Source: Pararge aegeria
Lineage: Eukaryota > Arthropoda > Insecta > Lepidoptera > Nymphalidae
Direction of reading: 5' to 3'
DNA length: 64,000 bases
Assembly (NCBI RefSeq): GCF_905163445.1
Contig: NC_053202.1
Coordinates: 5,704,001-5,768,000 of the forward strand
Position numbers and translations under genes: made by a program
Shown: positions 1 to 11,800 of the stretch, piece after piece
Numbering within the stretch: the first letter of the stretch is position 1
Layout: the number at the start of each line of letters is the position of its first letter
Notes under the pieces: model-generated
What the model was told of the DNA's origin: nothing
The model's database searches: none
What the model saw: the letters and a program-made list of their open reading frames with translations, nothing else

Positions 1-145
1 CAGTTATTACGATAGGTTCTATAAAATATTATTAATATATATTCATATTCGCTCGTTTAAATATTACCTTTTTCATAAATATGTAAGGATTTGTGAAATT
101 CACTATAATATAATATAAATTATTGAATTTCTTTATCCCTCATAG

Positions 146-200
146 GATCCTCATCATGGGAACACAGGAGAGGCTTGGTGTCAATATTCACGTTGATCAG
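146..200 (+). CDS. F-box/LRR-like gene, antepenultimate exon
   Basis: Acceptor ccctcatag, then 55 nt ending in CAG before donor gtgggt. It begins with the last base of a split codon and reads ILIMGTQERLGVNIHVDQ, joining at phase 0 to the next exon. The donor is not consensus but the phase and the LRR-like sequence across the junction (HVDQ-LMDGIANNCPNL) support it. Confidence 0.6.
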
Positions 201-1730
201 GTGGGTGAAAACAATAATATCGAAAGCTCCACTATTCAAAAAAACAAGTTTTAGGCTTATGTACCCTAAGTTAAAGATTAGCTCACTCGCAATCGAGTTT
301 TCAAGTATCGAAATACCTTAACATTAGAGCAAAATAGATGTTATTCATATGGAATTAAAGCTCAGATTTGCCTACTCAGATGTTCAACTGAGGCTTTTGA
401 CAGAACGTTTTTTAATGAAAATCAGATGCACAGGAGTTGCGGCTCTAAAACAAGTAGCATTAGGTCCATTTTACTTTGATGGAATAGTTTAAAATGGGAA
501 AAAGAATTCTCTGATTGCGAGCGAGTAAATCCCCAAGCCCACTGATATTAATTTGATACTTTCAATTAACATTTGACCCGATATAAATTTGCTCATGGAA
601 ACTATTTCCACAATTCACATGCAAATTGTGTGCATGTGAATTGTGGAAATAGTTTGCGTGGAAAAAATATTCTGGTAAAAGTGGACGATTCAAGCCATCG
701 AGGTGGTGGGGAGAATGGGGCACACCCGGAATGCAGGATATACAGATGGTAGAGGCCTTTAGTTCAACAGTGGACTTTTATATATTCATTGTAGTTAACA
801 TCTAATGATGCTCCGGTATCGGAGGGAAACACGCGTAGAGAGTACATTGCCAAAGATCTGTTTGGTTTGGATTATAAAAATTTAAGAAATTATAAATTAC
901 ACTAAACAGATTCTCCTGCTTATAACAAAAGAAGCTTAATTTTTCTAGTTCAAGTATTTTATCCAGCTTAGTGCTTACACACCACATACTAAATTTACAG
1001 GTAGTTTATAATTAGAAATGAAGTAATACGAGCTTAAAAATTCAAACACTTCTTCCAAGTTGTCAAACTTACAAGACTTTATTTCCAGCTAATGGATGGC
1101 ATCGCCAACAATTGTCCGAACCTAGAGCGTCTGGAACTCCGCTGGGACCCGGAGAACCTGCGGTTCAGCGACAAGAGTCAGAAGGCCATCGACATCCTAC
1201 GCGTCAAGTGTCTCAAGCTAAAGTGTTTGGTGCTCAGGTAGATTCCATATTCTTAAGTGAGGCTGCACAAAATCGCGCGATAAAAGTTACGTTATCTTAA
1301 TCTTCAGTCAGTAAACTTAATGTTCTAAAAGCATTCTATCAATAAAATACCATAGTAGGTACTGCTTCATTATTTCTTCTACATGCAAATTGGCAAGCCA
1401 TCGCAGAAGGCACTTATAACTTTCTACAAGTGCAAAGTTGCATGCATCTAATAATTGTTTTAAATCTTATCTCCATTTTTGTAACAGACTTTTAATCTCT
1501 TTGATCGACTTACAATGTTTATTATAACATCCCAAGCCAAGTACCGTTTCATTATAGCACTTTTTTCTATACCTTTACCTATTTTTTTTCGCAGTGACGG
1601 CCGTTATTACGAAATCGTAAAAGCGAACTTCGAGCGTGCAGATCGCACCACCGTCGTGAGAACGTCTACCAACTGCAGAGTCTCCAACTATTACCTATTG
1701 TCAAACTACAAGGACCTTATATTCAACTGA
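146..1730 (+). CDS. F-box/LRR-type protein, C-terminal three exons (5' part outside window)
   Basis: Three exons (146-200, 1089-1237, 1595-1730) join in phase with AG/GT borders to give about 112 residues ending in a TGA stop. The middle exon reads like a leucine-rich repeat (NNCPNLERLELRWDPENL, then ILRVKCLKLKCLVL), the pattern of F-box/LRR substrate adaptors of SCF ubiquitin ligases. The last exon gives a non-LRR tail ending VSNYYLLSNYKDLIFN. The F-box itself, normally N-terminal, would lie left of the window, so adaptor function is inferred from the repeats only. It is convergent with the Trc8 gene. Coding reality is well supported by three matching phases; the exact FBXL subfamily is not recognised. 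It could also be an LRR protein without an F-box. Confidence 0.7.
281..530. mobile_element. TIR MITE (copy 1) in F-box gene intron
   Basis: About 250 bp bounded by inverted ends GCTCACTCGCAATC and GATTGCGAGCGAG. A related copy lies at 10795-11053; both share an internal block with AACAAGTA(G/A)CATTAGGTCC. No coding capacity, so a nonautonomous DNA element. Confidence 0.6.
599..655. repeat. Perfect 25-bp inverted repeat, 7-nt loop
   Basis: The arms at 599-623 and 631-655 are exact reverse complements (left arm begins AAACTATTTCCACAATTCAC) around loop aattgtg. It lies in an intron of the F-box/LRR-like gene. Confidence 0.85.
803..965 (+). repeat. Family F repeat
   Basis: Shares GATGCTCCGG(T), CCAAAGATCTGTTTGGT, AAGAAATTATAAATTACAC and CAGATTCTCCTGCTT with copies at 19860-20045, 24060-24240, 43540-43665 and 63905-64000. 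Nonautonomous; class unresolved. Confidence 0.6.
1089..1237 (+). CDS. F-box/LRR-like gene, penultimate exon (LRR)
   Basis: Acceptor tttatttccag, donor gtagat after CTCAG. The 149 nt start at phase 0 and leave two bases (AG), which form a serine codon with the first base of the last exon. The translation carries leucine spacing typical of one to two LRRs. Confidence 0.75.
1595..1730 (+). CDS. F-box/LRR-like gene, last coding exon
   Basis: A strong polypyrimidine tract and acceptor (ttttttttcgcag) precede 136 nt that complete the split serine codon and end in TGA at 1728-1730. The translation starts SDGRYYEIVKANFERADR. Confidence 0.75.
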
Positions 1731-4095
1731 TACTGATACTGTTACTAGACAAATTACTAGCTACATCCAGGGAAAAACCTATACATGGGCGCGTTTTTAC
1801 TGGTCGATAACTAAGTTGATACAAAACATTCGGGGAAGTCCCGGAGAGAAAAGAAATTCACCTGTCAAAAAAAAATCCCAAACGGTCCCAAAACGACATA
1901 AAAGAAAACTGTTTCCGGAACGCAGAACTTATTGCAGGTTTTTTTTTGAAAGCACCCGCGCCTCCGTTCTGTCGGCCAGTAAAAATAAACTCTTCAAATT
2001 TTAGCATATGGGAATAATAATTGTATGATTCCACGAGAGATTGGTACTACGACTTCGAAATAACTTATGGTCAACCTCGAATGTCGAGGTCTAGGGGTAT
2101 GGCCCGACGGTATTTTAAAAGGACACTACATCAATGTTATTTTAATGAAGACTATTCACTAATATCTATTTTCTATATTCAATCTATCCATTATCTAAAG
2201 ATTGATTAGCTTAGCGTTGTTATTGGTAAAAGTCAAAGTCAAATATTTATTTAAATACCTTGATGGCACTTTTGATGCGTAAATTACGTGTAAAATATGT
2301 ACATAGAAGAGAGTTGATGGCCATATCTAAATTCGTCAATTTGAAACTAAAACAACTTTGCTGAGCAACTTGTAGATACATTGAAAATAGAAAACGGACA
2401 TAAAGCAATCCAAGATTGATTAAAATACGCTCTACGCTGCATTTCGAGCGATTTTGATTAACAAATCTTTTAAAGTATCGGTATTATTTTACAGTACTTA
2501 AGGAGGCCCTCGATCAATTTTCAATGATTTTAAAACATTAAAGTATTAAATATTTTATTTTTGTTGTTTATTATACAAATCGTCTTTAGGCCGAAAACTG
2601 CAGTAAGTACCTACTACAATTAAAAATGATTTTGTTTACAATAGGTATTCCGCATATCATTTATAACTTCATAGTAATTCCGCTAAGTGTATTTTGATGT
2701 GATTTACAGTGGGTACCTATATTCAAAACATGTAATTTTCACATATGTTGTTATTGGCAAAATTGGTGGTACTCCCTCACAAATTGTGAATTGAAAACAA
2801 CGGTTATATTAAATCGAGCGAATAAAAAATTAAATAACAAGTGCCTATGAGATGCTTTAATACACAACTTCGTAGCATTAAATTGTTTGCGTAAGCATAC
2901 AATTGATAAAGCGAAAATTAAGCCCGAAGCTAATAAATATAAACGCTTCGCTTCAAATAACGTGCTCCTAAGTCTAGTTGTCTCCTTGCTACTAATATCT
3001 AATTTAAAAAATATAAATATTCATTTGCCAAGCCACCGGGCACTTAAGTTTTATTGGGTAACTAGCTACCCGATCCGGCTTTGCACGGATGCTATGTAGA
3101 TAGAAATGATTAATTATGATTATGACTACTACAGGATATAAAGATTACATATCTTTAAATTTCTTGGCTTTACTATGATAAGATATATACTGCATAAAAA
3201 CCTTCCTCCAGAAACACTACATAGTGCTGAAAACTGCATTAAAATCCGTTACGTAGTTTAAAAGATCTAAGCGTACAAACGGCTGGTGCGATATAGTTTT
3301 ATAATATGCAAAGATTATTTATTAGTGGCCGTTTTCAGGATTTTTTATGGCCACAATACATGCGCTCATTTAGTATTTTAGTAAGCCATGTTCGGTTATT
3401 AAAATACCAATAATATACTTTCATATTGGCTTTAAATACAAACCTAAAGGATATATTGGAATAGTTTCAGCCAATCATAACGTATCGTCACTTTTTTACG
3501 ATTTTACTACGGTAAACCATTTGTTTTGTATTAAAATAAATATATTTATTTGTTGCGATAATCTTGATTGTGTTTTTATTTCATAACACCCTTCACATTG
3601 TTTTTTGAAATTGCACCGAAATAAAAGTCGTGTGCCTATTACACTAAAATAATAGTTTATTTACAGTTTTATGAAAAAAAATTGCAATTTTTATACTTTT
3701 TCCACGTAAGCTTGTTAAGTATATCAAAAGCTATTTCTAAACGACATAAATATTTACAAATAGCTTCGCGTCCCTTTCGAATGTTTGTCTGTTAGCTGGT
3801 GCACAGTGATTTTTTGTATCAATTTTTTTTAAAAATTAATAGGAAACGTTAACAACGCGTCGACAATCCAAGCGTATAGCACACCTACATAGACCTTAAC
3901 ACTAAAATCTTCACACTGAATAATAACGATACACCCATACATCACAAGACAGAATTTAAACCTTAAATCACAGTAACCCACTGATTCAAAATACATTTAA
4001 AGAACAATAACTTACTATACAAATAAAAAATACCACTGATAAATCGAGTTTTAAACTTGATATCATACTAGATTGTAGTAGTCGTCATTGTTCAG
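1731..4095. other. Intergenic, tail-to-tail, A+T-rich
   Basis: The spacer between the F-box/LRR-like stop and the Trc8 stop holds both 3' UTRs. An AATAAA at 1984-1989 could serve the left gene, and a minus-strand AATAAA at 3656-3661 could serve Trc8. No other gene is seen; the short ORFs have no family resemblance. Confidence 0.5.
3656..3661 (-). terminator. Candidate poly(A) signal of Trc8
   Basis: Minus-strand AATAAA about 435 nt downstream of the Trc8 stop codon. Chosen by motif and distance only. Confidence 0.3.
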
Positions 4096-5858
4096 TCATC
4101 TCACGCCCTCGTTGAGGAGGAGGTCCGCCTGGTCCGGTTCCTCCTCGAGCAGCAAGTTTTGGTTGTTGCTATTCTCCTCATTCCCAGCCTCTGAATTCTC
4201 CTTATTGTCTAATCTATATAGTATGTCGTGGCATAGCGGACACCTGTCCTGCACGTACAACCACTTTCGGAGGCACATGCCGTGGAAGAAGTGGTTGCAC
4301 CTCGTTATCTTCGCGGAGTGCATCTCTTGGTAGCATATAGCGCACACGTCATCCAATCGGTGCAGTTGGTCCGCTGAGGCCTCGCGCAACGAGTTGATCT
4401 TGTTGACGGCCGTGCGCCGCTTCATGAACACAGACCAACCGGCTCGAGCCTCACACCAGATGTTGAAATACGCGTGTATACACATCATCACCGCCCGAAT
4501 CGCCCCTCCGGATTCAAACAACAAGATCCAAGCTCCGTTGAAGAACAAGAATATCCCGAAACAGAACTCTATAGTGTTCCCGAAAGCTCTTATGTAGTAC
4601 ACATAATCGTCCAACTGCTCCCAGAATGTATTTCTGTTAGCGTCGATTAGGAATAACGAATAAATCATCAGGCTGACTACGACTTTGACTATTACCTCTA
4701 CACTGAAAGCGCTTACGGCTAAGAGCCACGTGGATATGGAATGTTGTGACCATAGATAAACCAGCAGCGTTATGGGAAACATGATGAGAAATGCGCAAAC
4801 GCCCAGTGCTCTGACGTGTCTATGTGTGCTCGGATTACGCGATGCGCTTAGAGACATCAGCATTGGATTGACAATGTTGTGCAAGAAGTGTAAGAGGGCA
4901 GTGAAGAGCAAACAGAAATTTCTGCACAGTCTGATGAATCTTTTCTCGGGGTTCAGAGACGTCAATCCTGTTTGCAACGCTAGAATATAAAACAGTATGG
5001 CTGAAACCGTGCCGATACTCTTGTCCTCCTCCTCTTCCGTGAGGAGAATCCATTGGAAGAAATTCCCGATGTAGTGGCAGAAGAACGAGATGACCGACGT
5101 CATCCCGAGCACGGCCGTTATGGTCTCGCACCCCGTCACCAGCAACGATTTGGCCAACGACGCGAGCGATTGCACGGCTATCAAAGTCGAGACCTTCAAT
5201 CCTTCATCGGCGACTTCGTCATAACTTTCCATTAGTAATAATATTGCGTGTTCTGCCACACGCATCACCCAGAACACCCTAAGTACGCATGGCACGTTCA
5301 AACGCATCCATTCGGTTTCAACTAACGCAGATAGGCCATTATGGCTTATGAATAGCCTTCCGTGCTGATATCCTGCGTAAATCACTTGAGCGACGTCATA
5401 GCTCGATGACCAGAGTACGTATTTCACGAGAAATAGTGGCAGTAACGTTGAAAAAGCTGGAGAATGGTGCAAAAGGTTCGGTGGTAACGGTATCATTGCG
5501 AAAAAGGAGGGTGCCATGAAGCTCATCGGTAAGAACTTCTGTATTTTTGGCTGCCGGGGTCCGAGGTGAACATTTCTGAATAGGATGGCCAGCAGGAACT
5601 GTATTGCTAAGTTTTGTATGACCAGAATTCCCGGGCCTTCGAGATCAAGTAAATTCCTTATGTTTAAATTAAGTAAATCTTCTAATATGCTTGTAGAGTG
5701 GTGCGCAGAATCGGCATCCAATAGTGTTTGTATTTGCTTGATGGCGGACACATTCGTCCAGTAGGAGATAAAGACTAGGCCTATTGACATGAGATAGAGG
5801 TACACGATGATTAGATGCTTCGTGTACAGCACGAATATGCAGAGCGCTGACAGGCATC
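4096..5858 (-). CDS. Trc8: Trc8 exon 2 (membrane domain, RING-H2, stop)
   Basis: Minus-strand acceptor tctttttttcag precedes the exon. The frame is open from 5858, upstream of the first in-frame start-like codon, and reads CLSALCIF before VLYTKHLIIVYLYLM. It encodes 587 residues ending LLLNEGVR. Confidence 0.93.
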
Positions 5859-8800
5859 CTGAAAAAAAGAAAAATATACTTTAAAAAAAATTAACTAATT
5901 AAATTTTATTATAATTTTTTAACCAGATATCGATGCAGGAGTTAAGCCGAACATAAGTAACAAACGAACACACACTTTTGCATGATATTAATACGAATAT
6001 CTGAAGCAGATGCTATTCATCATAACAGTATCTCATAAATCCACAGAATTAAAAACATACAGAAACCGTGTACACGAATACTGAAACATCAAAAACCACT
6101 CGACTTTTTTTTCGAGCAAACGGTTAGTCATACTATTTAATTATTTACCTCTAAAGTCCTAAACGAAAAATAAAATGAGAAAATGAGAAAGTTTGTGAGC
6201 TAACTACCTAAGTTTGTTTTTTTAACTCCAGGGGTGTAAAGTGAGAGGTGCGCGTGCGCTGTTTTTGGACACAAAGAACTGCATACATTAATGGGTGACT
6301 GATGATTATGTACGTAAGAACGTATTCTGTGCAAAAAACAACAAACAAAAATTTGAAAAGGACACTTCCTGTTCAAATTTTTATTTCACTGTAAGCGATG
6401 GTAGTTTTGTTATTAGAGATTCGGCTTCCTTTTCGGGAGAACCGCGTTCGATACCCGGCATATACCTCTTTTTATATTCGTTTTTAGTTTTTGCAATTAT
6501 ATATCACTTGCGAGAACAATGAAGAAAGAAATCGACAAAAAAAACCTGCACGCCAAAAAGTTCTCCATAATGTTCTACAAGGCGTTAGAAGTCAACGCAA
6601 TCCACACTTGGCTAGCGGGGTGGACTACGGCCTAAGCTCTTCTCACACTGAGACGACACCCATGCCCTGCAGGGCTAGCACGGGCGGGAGGTAAAAATTA
6701 TATCCCCTAAAAAGGTATAGGATATAATAAACGTGTCCACCTGCTAAATCACTGGAACATGGAATAGGAGAAGTTTACCCCCGTTTATTAATACACATAT
6801 TGGATATTATTTCCACTTGTGCGCCAGAGTTGATAAAGCTGTGGGAGAAGATACATTTATATCCTTTAGCTTGGGAGATAATGGTCTCCTACCCATGCTA
6901 GCCGTGCTGTAGAGGGCCAGCGGTGAGTTGATAATGATGATATATTTAGGCTTATACGACCGATTGGCGCAGTGGGCAGCGACCCTGCTTTCTGAGTCTA
7001 AGGCCGTCAGTTCGATTCCCACAACTGGACAATATTTGTGTGATGAACATGAATGTTTTTCAGTGTCTGGGTGTTTATCTATATATTATAAGTATTTATG
7101 CATAATATTCTTAACATTATTCATCAATTTTCTTAGTACCCATAACACAAGCTACGCTTACTTTGGGACTAGATGGCGATGTGTGTATTGTAGAAGTAAA
7201 AAAAAATATATCTGGGAGTGAAATTAAAAAAAATATAAAATTAATAAAAGTTATTAGCCAGTTATTGAGGCTATACAAAAAAACAACTTGCTTCACTATA
7301 ATAGGTACATATGCTGTGCAACAAATATTATCAAAAAAGTCGATAAAAACTTAACAAACTGTCAAGATATAATACGTCTTATCCATATACGTATAAAAAT
7401 GGAGACTTAGTACTCAGAGAAGTTTGGTTTTTTTACCAGTTAGGGGTATGGCAGTTTTAAGCCACACCTCTTATCGGTTTCTACGCGTATTAACAATAAT
7501 ATAAATAAATATACTAGACTACTAGAATAATATACAAAATACTTATAATATATAGATAAACACCCAGACACTGAAAAACATTCGTGTTCATCACACTAAC
7601 ATTGTCCAGTTGTGGGAATCGAACCCACGGCCTTAGACTCAAGAAGCAGGGTAGCTGCCCACTGCGCCAGTCGGCCGTCGGTATTGTACCGGAACGCTAA
7701 ATCGCATGGCGGCACGTCTTTGTCGGTTGGGTTGTAAGTTGTAACTAGCCACGTTTAAAGACCCTCCCCTCAAATAAAAAGAAGAAGCACTCTCACCAAT
7801 CTGTTTTCGAAATAAAATAATCCTTAAATTAACTAGTGCACTAATAAAAAACTTAAGAGTTTGGAACGTCGTCGCAAGGTTGCCTACCTTTCGGTGTTCT
7901 ATAGGATACTAGCTGTTGCCCGGACTTCGTCTGCGTTTGATTTTTTTTAAAGTATTCAGTATCGCTAAGCCTTAAATGAGTCTAGTAGTATATATATAAC
8001 TACATATAACATGTGACTGTCAATTAATTATAGACAAATGATTTGCAATAAAATAAAATTGCTACTATAATTAAAGATCTAAGCTATTCTATCTCTTAAG
8101 TTGGACCAGACTGCTCACGGTGTGCCAATTTAATTTAAAATCGGTTAAGTAGTTTAGGAGTCCATCGCGGACAAACATCGTGACAGGAGATTTATATATA
8201 TTAAGATAAGATATTTCGGAGTGTGCTCAAGAACTATTTGATCTAGTTCCCCCCTCGCCTTTTTACCATCGAACCGCGCGGCACCGTAAGGCTCTGCGTC
8301 CCTACGTGGTCGTTATACGGCGGACGCGTACGAAGCGATTCGCACCGCTAGGATCTGGAATGCACTTCCAGCTTCCATTTTCCCCAGTGCCTACAATATG
8401 AGTACCTTCAAATCAAGAGTGAATAGGCATCTTCTAGGCAAGCGCGCTCCACCTTAGGCTGCATCATCGCTTACCATCAGGTGTGATTGCAGTCAAGCGC
8501 TCGTCTATCAACATAAAAAAAAATGCCACAAGTGGCCGATGCCTTGATTATAATTCGCTTTGTCAAACCTTTATTTGCGAAATTACTTGATTATGCAAAT
8601 CAAAATAAATTTTAAAAAATATATTGAGGTCACCATTTCAAACAATGCAAAGAGCGTAAAGTGTGTTGCGAAACTAAACAATTTACATAAATACCACATA
8701 AAATTAAAGTAAAAAAAAAATCTTTCAAGCCTTCCTTTTTTTCACATTAGCAAGGAAAAAAACTAAATCGAATTAAAATTAAACTGTTTTTTTTAAATTT

Positions 8801-11800
8801 TTTTAAAAGGTTGTTTTTTTCTAAAGACAAAATTGTATTAGAGCCTCCACATAAATCTACACATAAGATCACATCATGCCGATCCGGTGGAAGAGTCACA
8901 ATAAGCAGGGATAAAAAGTAACCAAGTTGAATAAGTTAGGCTTCTGTCCTTTCAACGAATCTATGGCAAAATCAAGTTTATGGATTGCTTAGTTAGGCCG
9001 CTAAGCAAGGACAAACAAACAAAGAAACTTTCGCATTTATAACAAGGACTAGTAAGTATGATAAATGCAAAACTATAAACTTATATTTTAAATAAAACAA
9101 AACCAAGTTCTCAATTAATTAATACTTGACCCAGTTACCTAAATTTTAAATTTCGAACATAATTTTTTTCGTACATTTTAAAGCAATAATTGACGGACCA
9201 AGGATAATAATCCATTCAGACGAAAATAGCACCCACTTTACTTTGAAGACTTTTTACTTATTTTTATTCTACTACAGGTTAGTCCTTAGATTCTCACCCG
9301 TAGTAGAATAAAATATAAGTGATGATAAGTAAGTGACTATACTGTCAACATGTTTGGGGTAATGGCAGTAATGTTAAACCCATGCTCCTCATGCTGTAGC
9401 AGTCACCACTGCGCCACGGAAAAAATGACACCAATCTTTTAAAATTTCAATTTGTTACCTGCAACCGTGACCTAAGAAAAAAGGCCTTGACACACGGACC
9501 GACGACGACGATTAATGGCCAGCGCACACGTGGGACAGGACAGAACATTTATTTTCCAATTCCAACGTAAAACCATTTAAATTAACAGAAAATGCTGTGT
9601 GTTTATATCGATAGTATATAAACATAGATCACGCGTTAAATTTAAAGAAATGGGTAATATTACAGTAGTACTCGTACATAATATATTTTTGATCATCGAA
9701 AATTATTTATTATAAGTACGTTAACTATAACATTACAGTTTGAGTCCAATGTTTCCGCCATGATTGCCTCCAAATACAAATTAAACAGCGCAGGAGCAAA
9801 TTCACCGAAGTGCATACTAAAATCTCGCTTACCACGGGCAATTATAAAATCACGTTATAATTGGGTATGCGAGTAAATTTGATGATCAAATTCATGAATT
9901 ATTTATTAATAAAGGATCCTCTAACAGTTGCTTGTGCCTCTTTAACACATTGAGAACAATTGATATTGCAATTTTATAATAAAAATTTAGTACAAAAAAG
10001 GGTATCCAGACTTAAAGGGGTCCATACACGATGCAATCTGTCGCTTGACAACCCGTCGCAAGCGAGACAGGCAAGATAAATTGCAAAGTTGAACTTTGTA
10101 GTACCTACTACCGTCACTTAAAGCAGCATTTTGATATTGTTGACGGTTTGTTTAAGAATCATAATCTTTATTTTAAGGGCGATAAGTTTGAAGTTAAGAT
10201 GTATCAAAAACTTTGTTTTTAAAATAAACATGCTTTAAGCGATGACAGAAAGCCGTGGATAGAAGTCACCGCAACTGGCGTAACTATGCCTTCAGTTGGC
10301 GATGCACGTGCATGCCCATAAACCTACAATGCAGGCAATTATAGAGATCGGATACAATCTGGCGAGTTTCCAAATTCAAGTACACTCGCGTAAGTATAAC
10401 TCGAGTTTCTTGTTATACCGTTTACAAATATTTAAATCACAGAAAATTCAGGAATTATATTCGCAAATTGCACCTGGAACCAATATTCCGCTGAGAAGAA
10501 TAAAGCGCTTAACGCGGCGCTAGGGAGGTCGTCGAACATCCTTTAAAATATTTCACAAGGTACTAATGCAAGCCTACCTACCTACTATTTGCACAAGTAA
10601 AATTAGTATAAATAGTATTAATAAAGTTCTGACCGGCGCATTTTATTTATTTCCAAACGCAAACGAGTCAAAAACGTCAATCGAAGTTGTGAAAGTCAAT
10701 TTTGAAACTATTCAATGGATCGCTGCGATCTCCTTGCAACTGTTCGCTACGACGGTTTGTCAGTGAATGGGGACCTTAACAGTAGCCTTACGAAATTTGC
10801 TCGCTCGCAACAGAAGAGTCGTTTACGAGTTTGAAAATACTTGTACATCGGAGTAAATTGAATCTTATTTGCTTATTTAATTCTATTAAAGCAAAATTTT
10901 GCCTTCATTTTAGCTCGGGCGTTTGACGTTTGAAAAACAAAAATAAGAAGTACAGGATTTGCGACTGTAAAACAAGTAACATTAGGTCCATTTTACTTTG
11001 ACGACATAGCATATGATATGCGAAAACGGCATCTCGATTGTAAGCGAGCAAATTTTGTACTAAGGCAACAGATTCTTTCTTAAGTCTGTCCGAGGTCTTT
11101 GTAGAGAAAAATCCCGTTATGTATGATACAACTGTAAATGTTAAACATCGTAATTCGTAATGATTGACGACTTTAATATTAATAGGATTTAAAAAAAAGC
11201 GTTTAACGATACTAAAATTCTTAATAAAAGTTTGTCTGTTTGGTCGTTTGTTTAATTTTACTTATTTTGATGAAATAATTCATTCTCCTCCTGTAAGTGG
11301 GCATAGGATACTTTTAATCTCGGGAAAACCAGGGCAACTTTCCAATGGGATTTAAAAAAAGCTAAACTAATCTTGGCACTCAGGGTTTTCAAAAAAGATT
11401 AAATTATAGGTTTTACTAAATATTTAGGGTAAGCAATATTTTTATGCCCAAAAAATATTTAAGTCACAAGTCCGCTTCTTGTTATAATTTGTAAATCAAA
11501 ACACAGATACAATTGAAAGATGGTTTAATTCCTATCATGATATTAATCCTTATCAAAAAAAGTACCTGCCTGTTTATGTACCTGCAATTTCCTTTTAAAA
11601 TTACCGAAATTGGACCTATTGTGGCACTGCAATTATGTTTCAGGTTTATTAAGATATTTTAACCGTTAAAAATCGATTTGGTGCAGATGATGTTGCACGC
11701 GTCAGCTAGTGCCTTATATAACAAGACTAAAATATACCAACGTCTACTTATTCTATCGCTTGAAATTTAACTACGATTTATATGAAATAGAAAGGGCGCC

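Noticed and set aside
6956..7030. tRNA gene
   Set aside because: A- and B-box-like words are present, but they head a SINE-B body repeated elsewhere, and no complete acceptor stem is seen.
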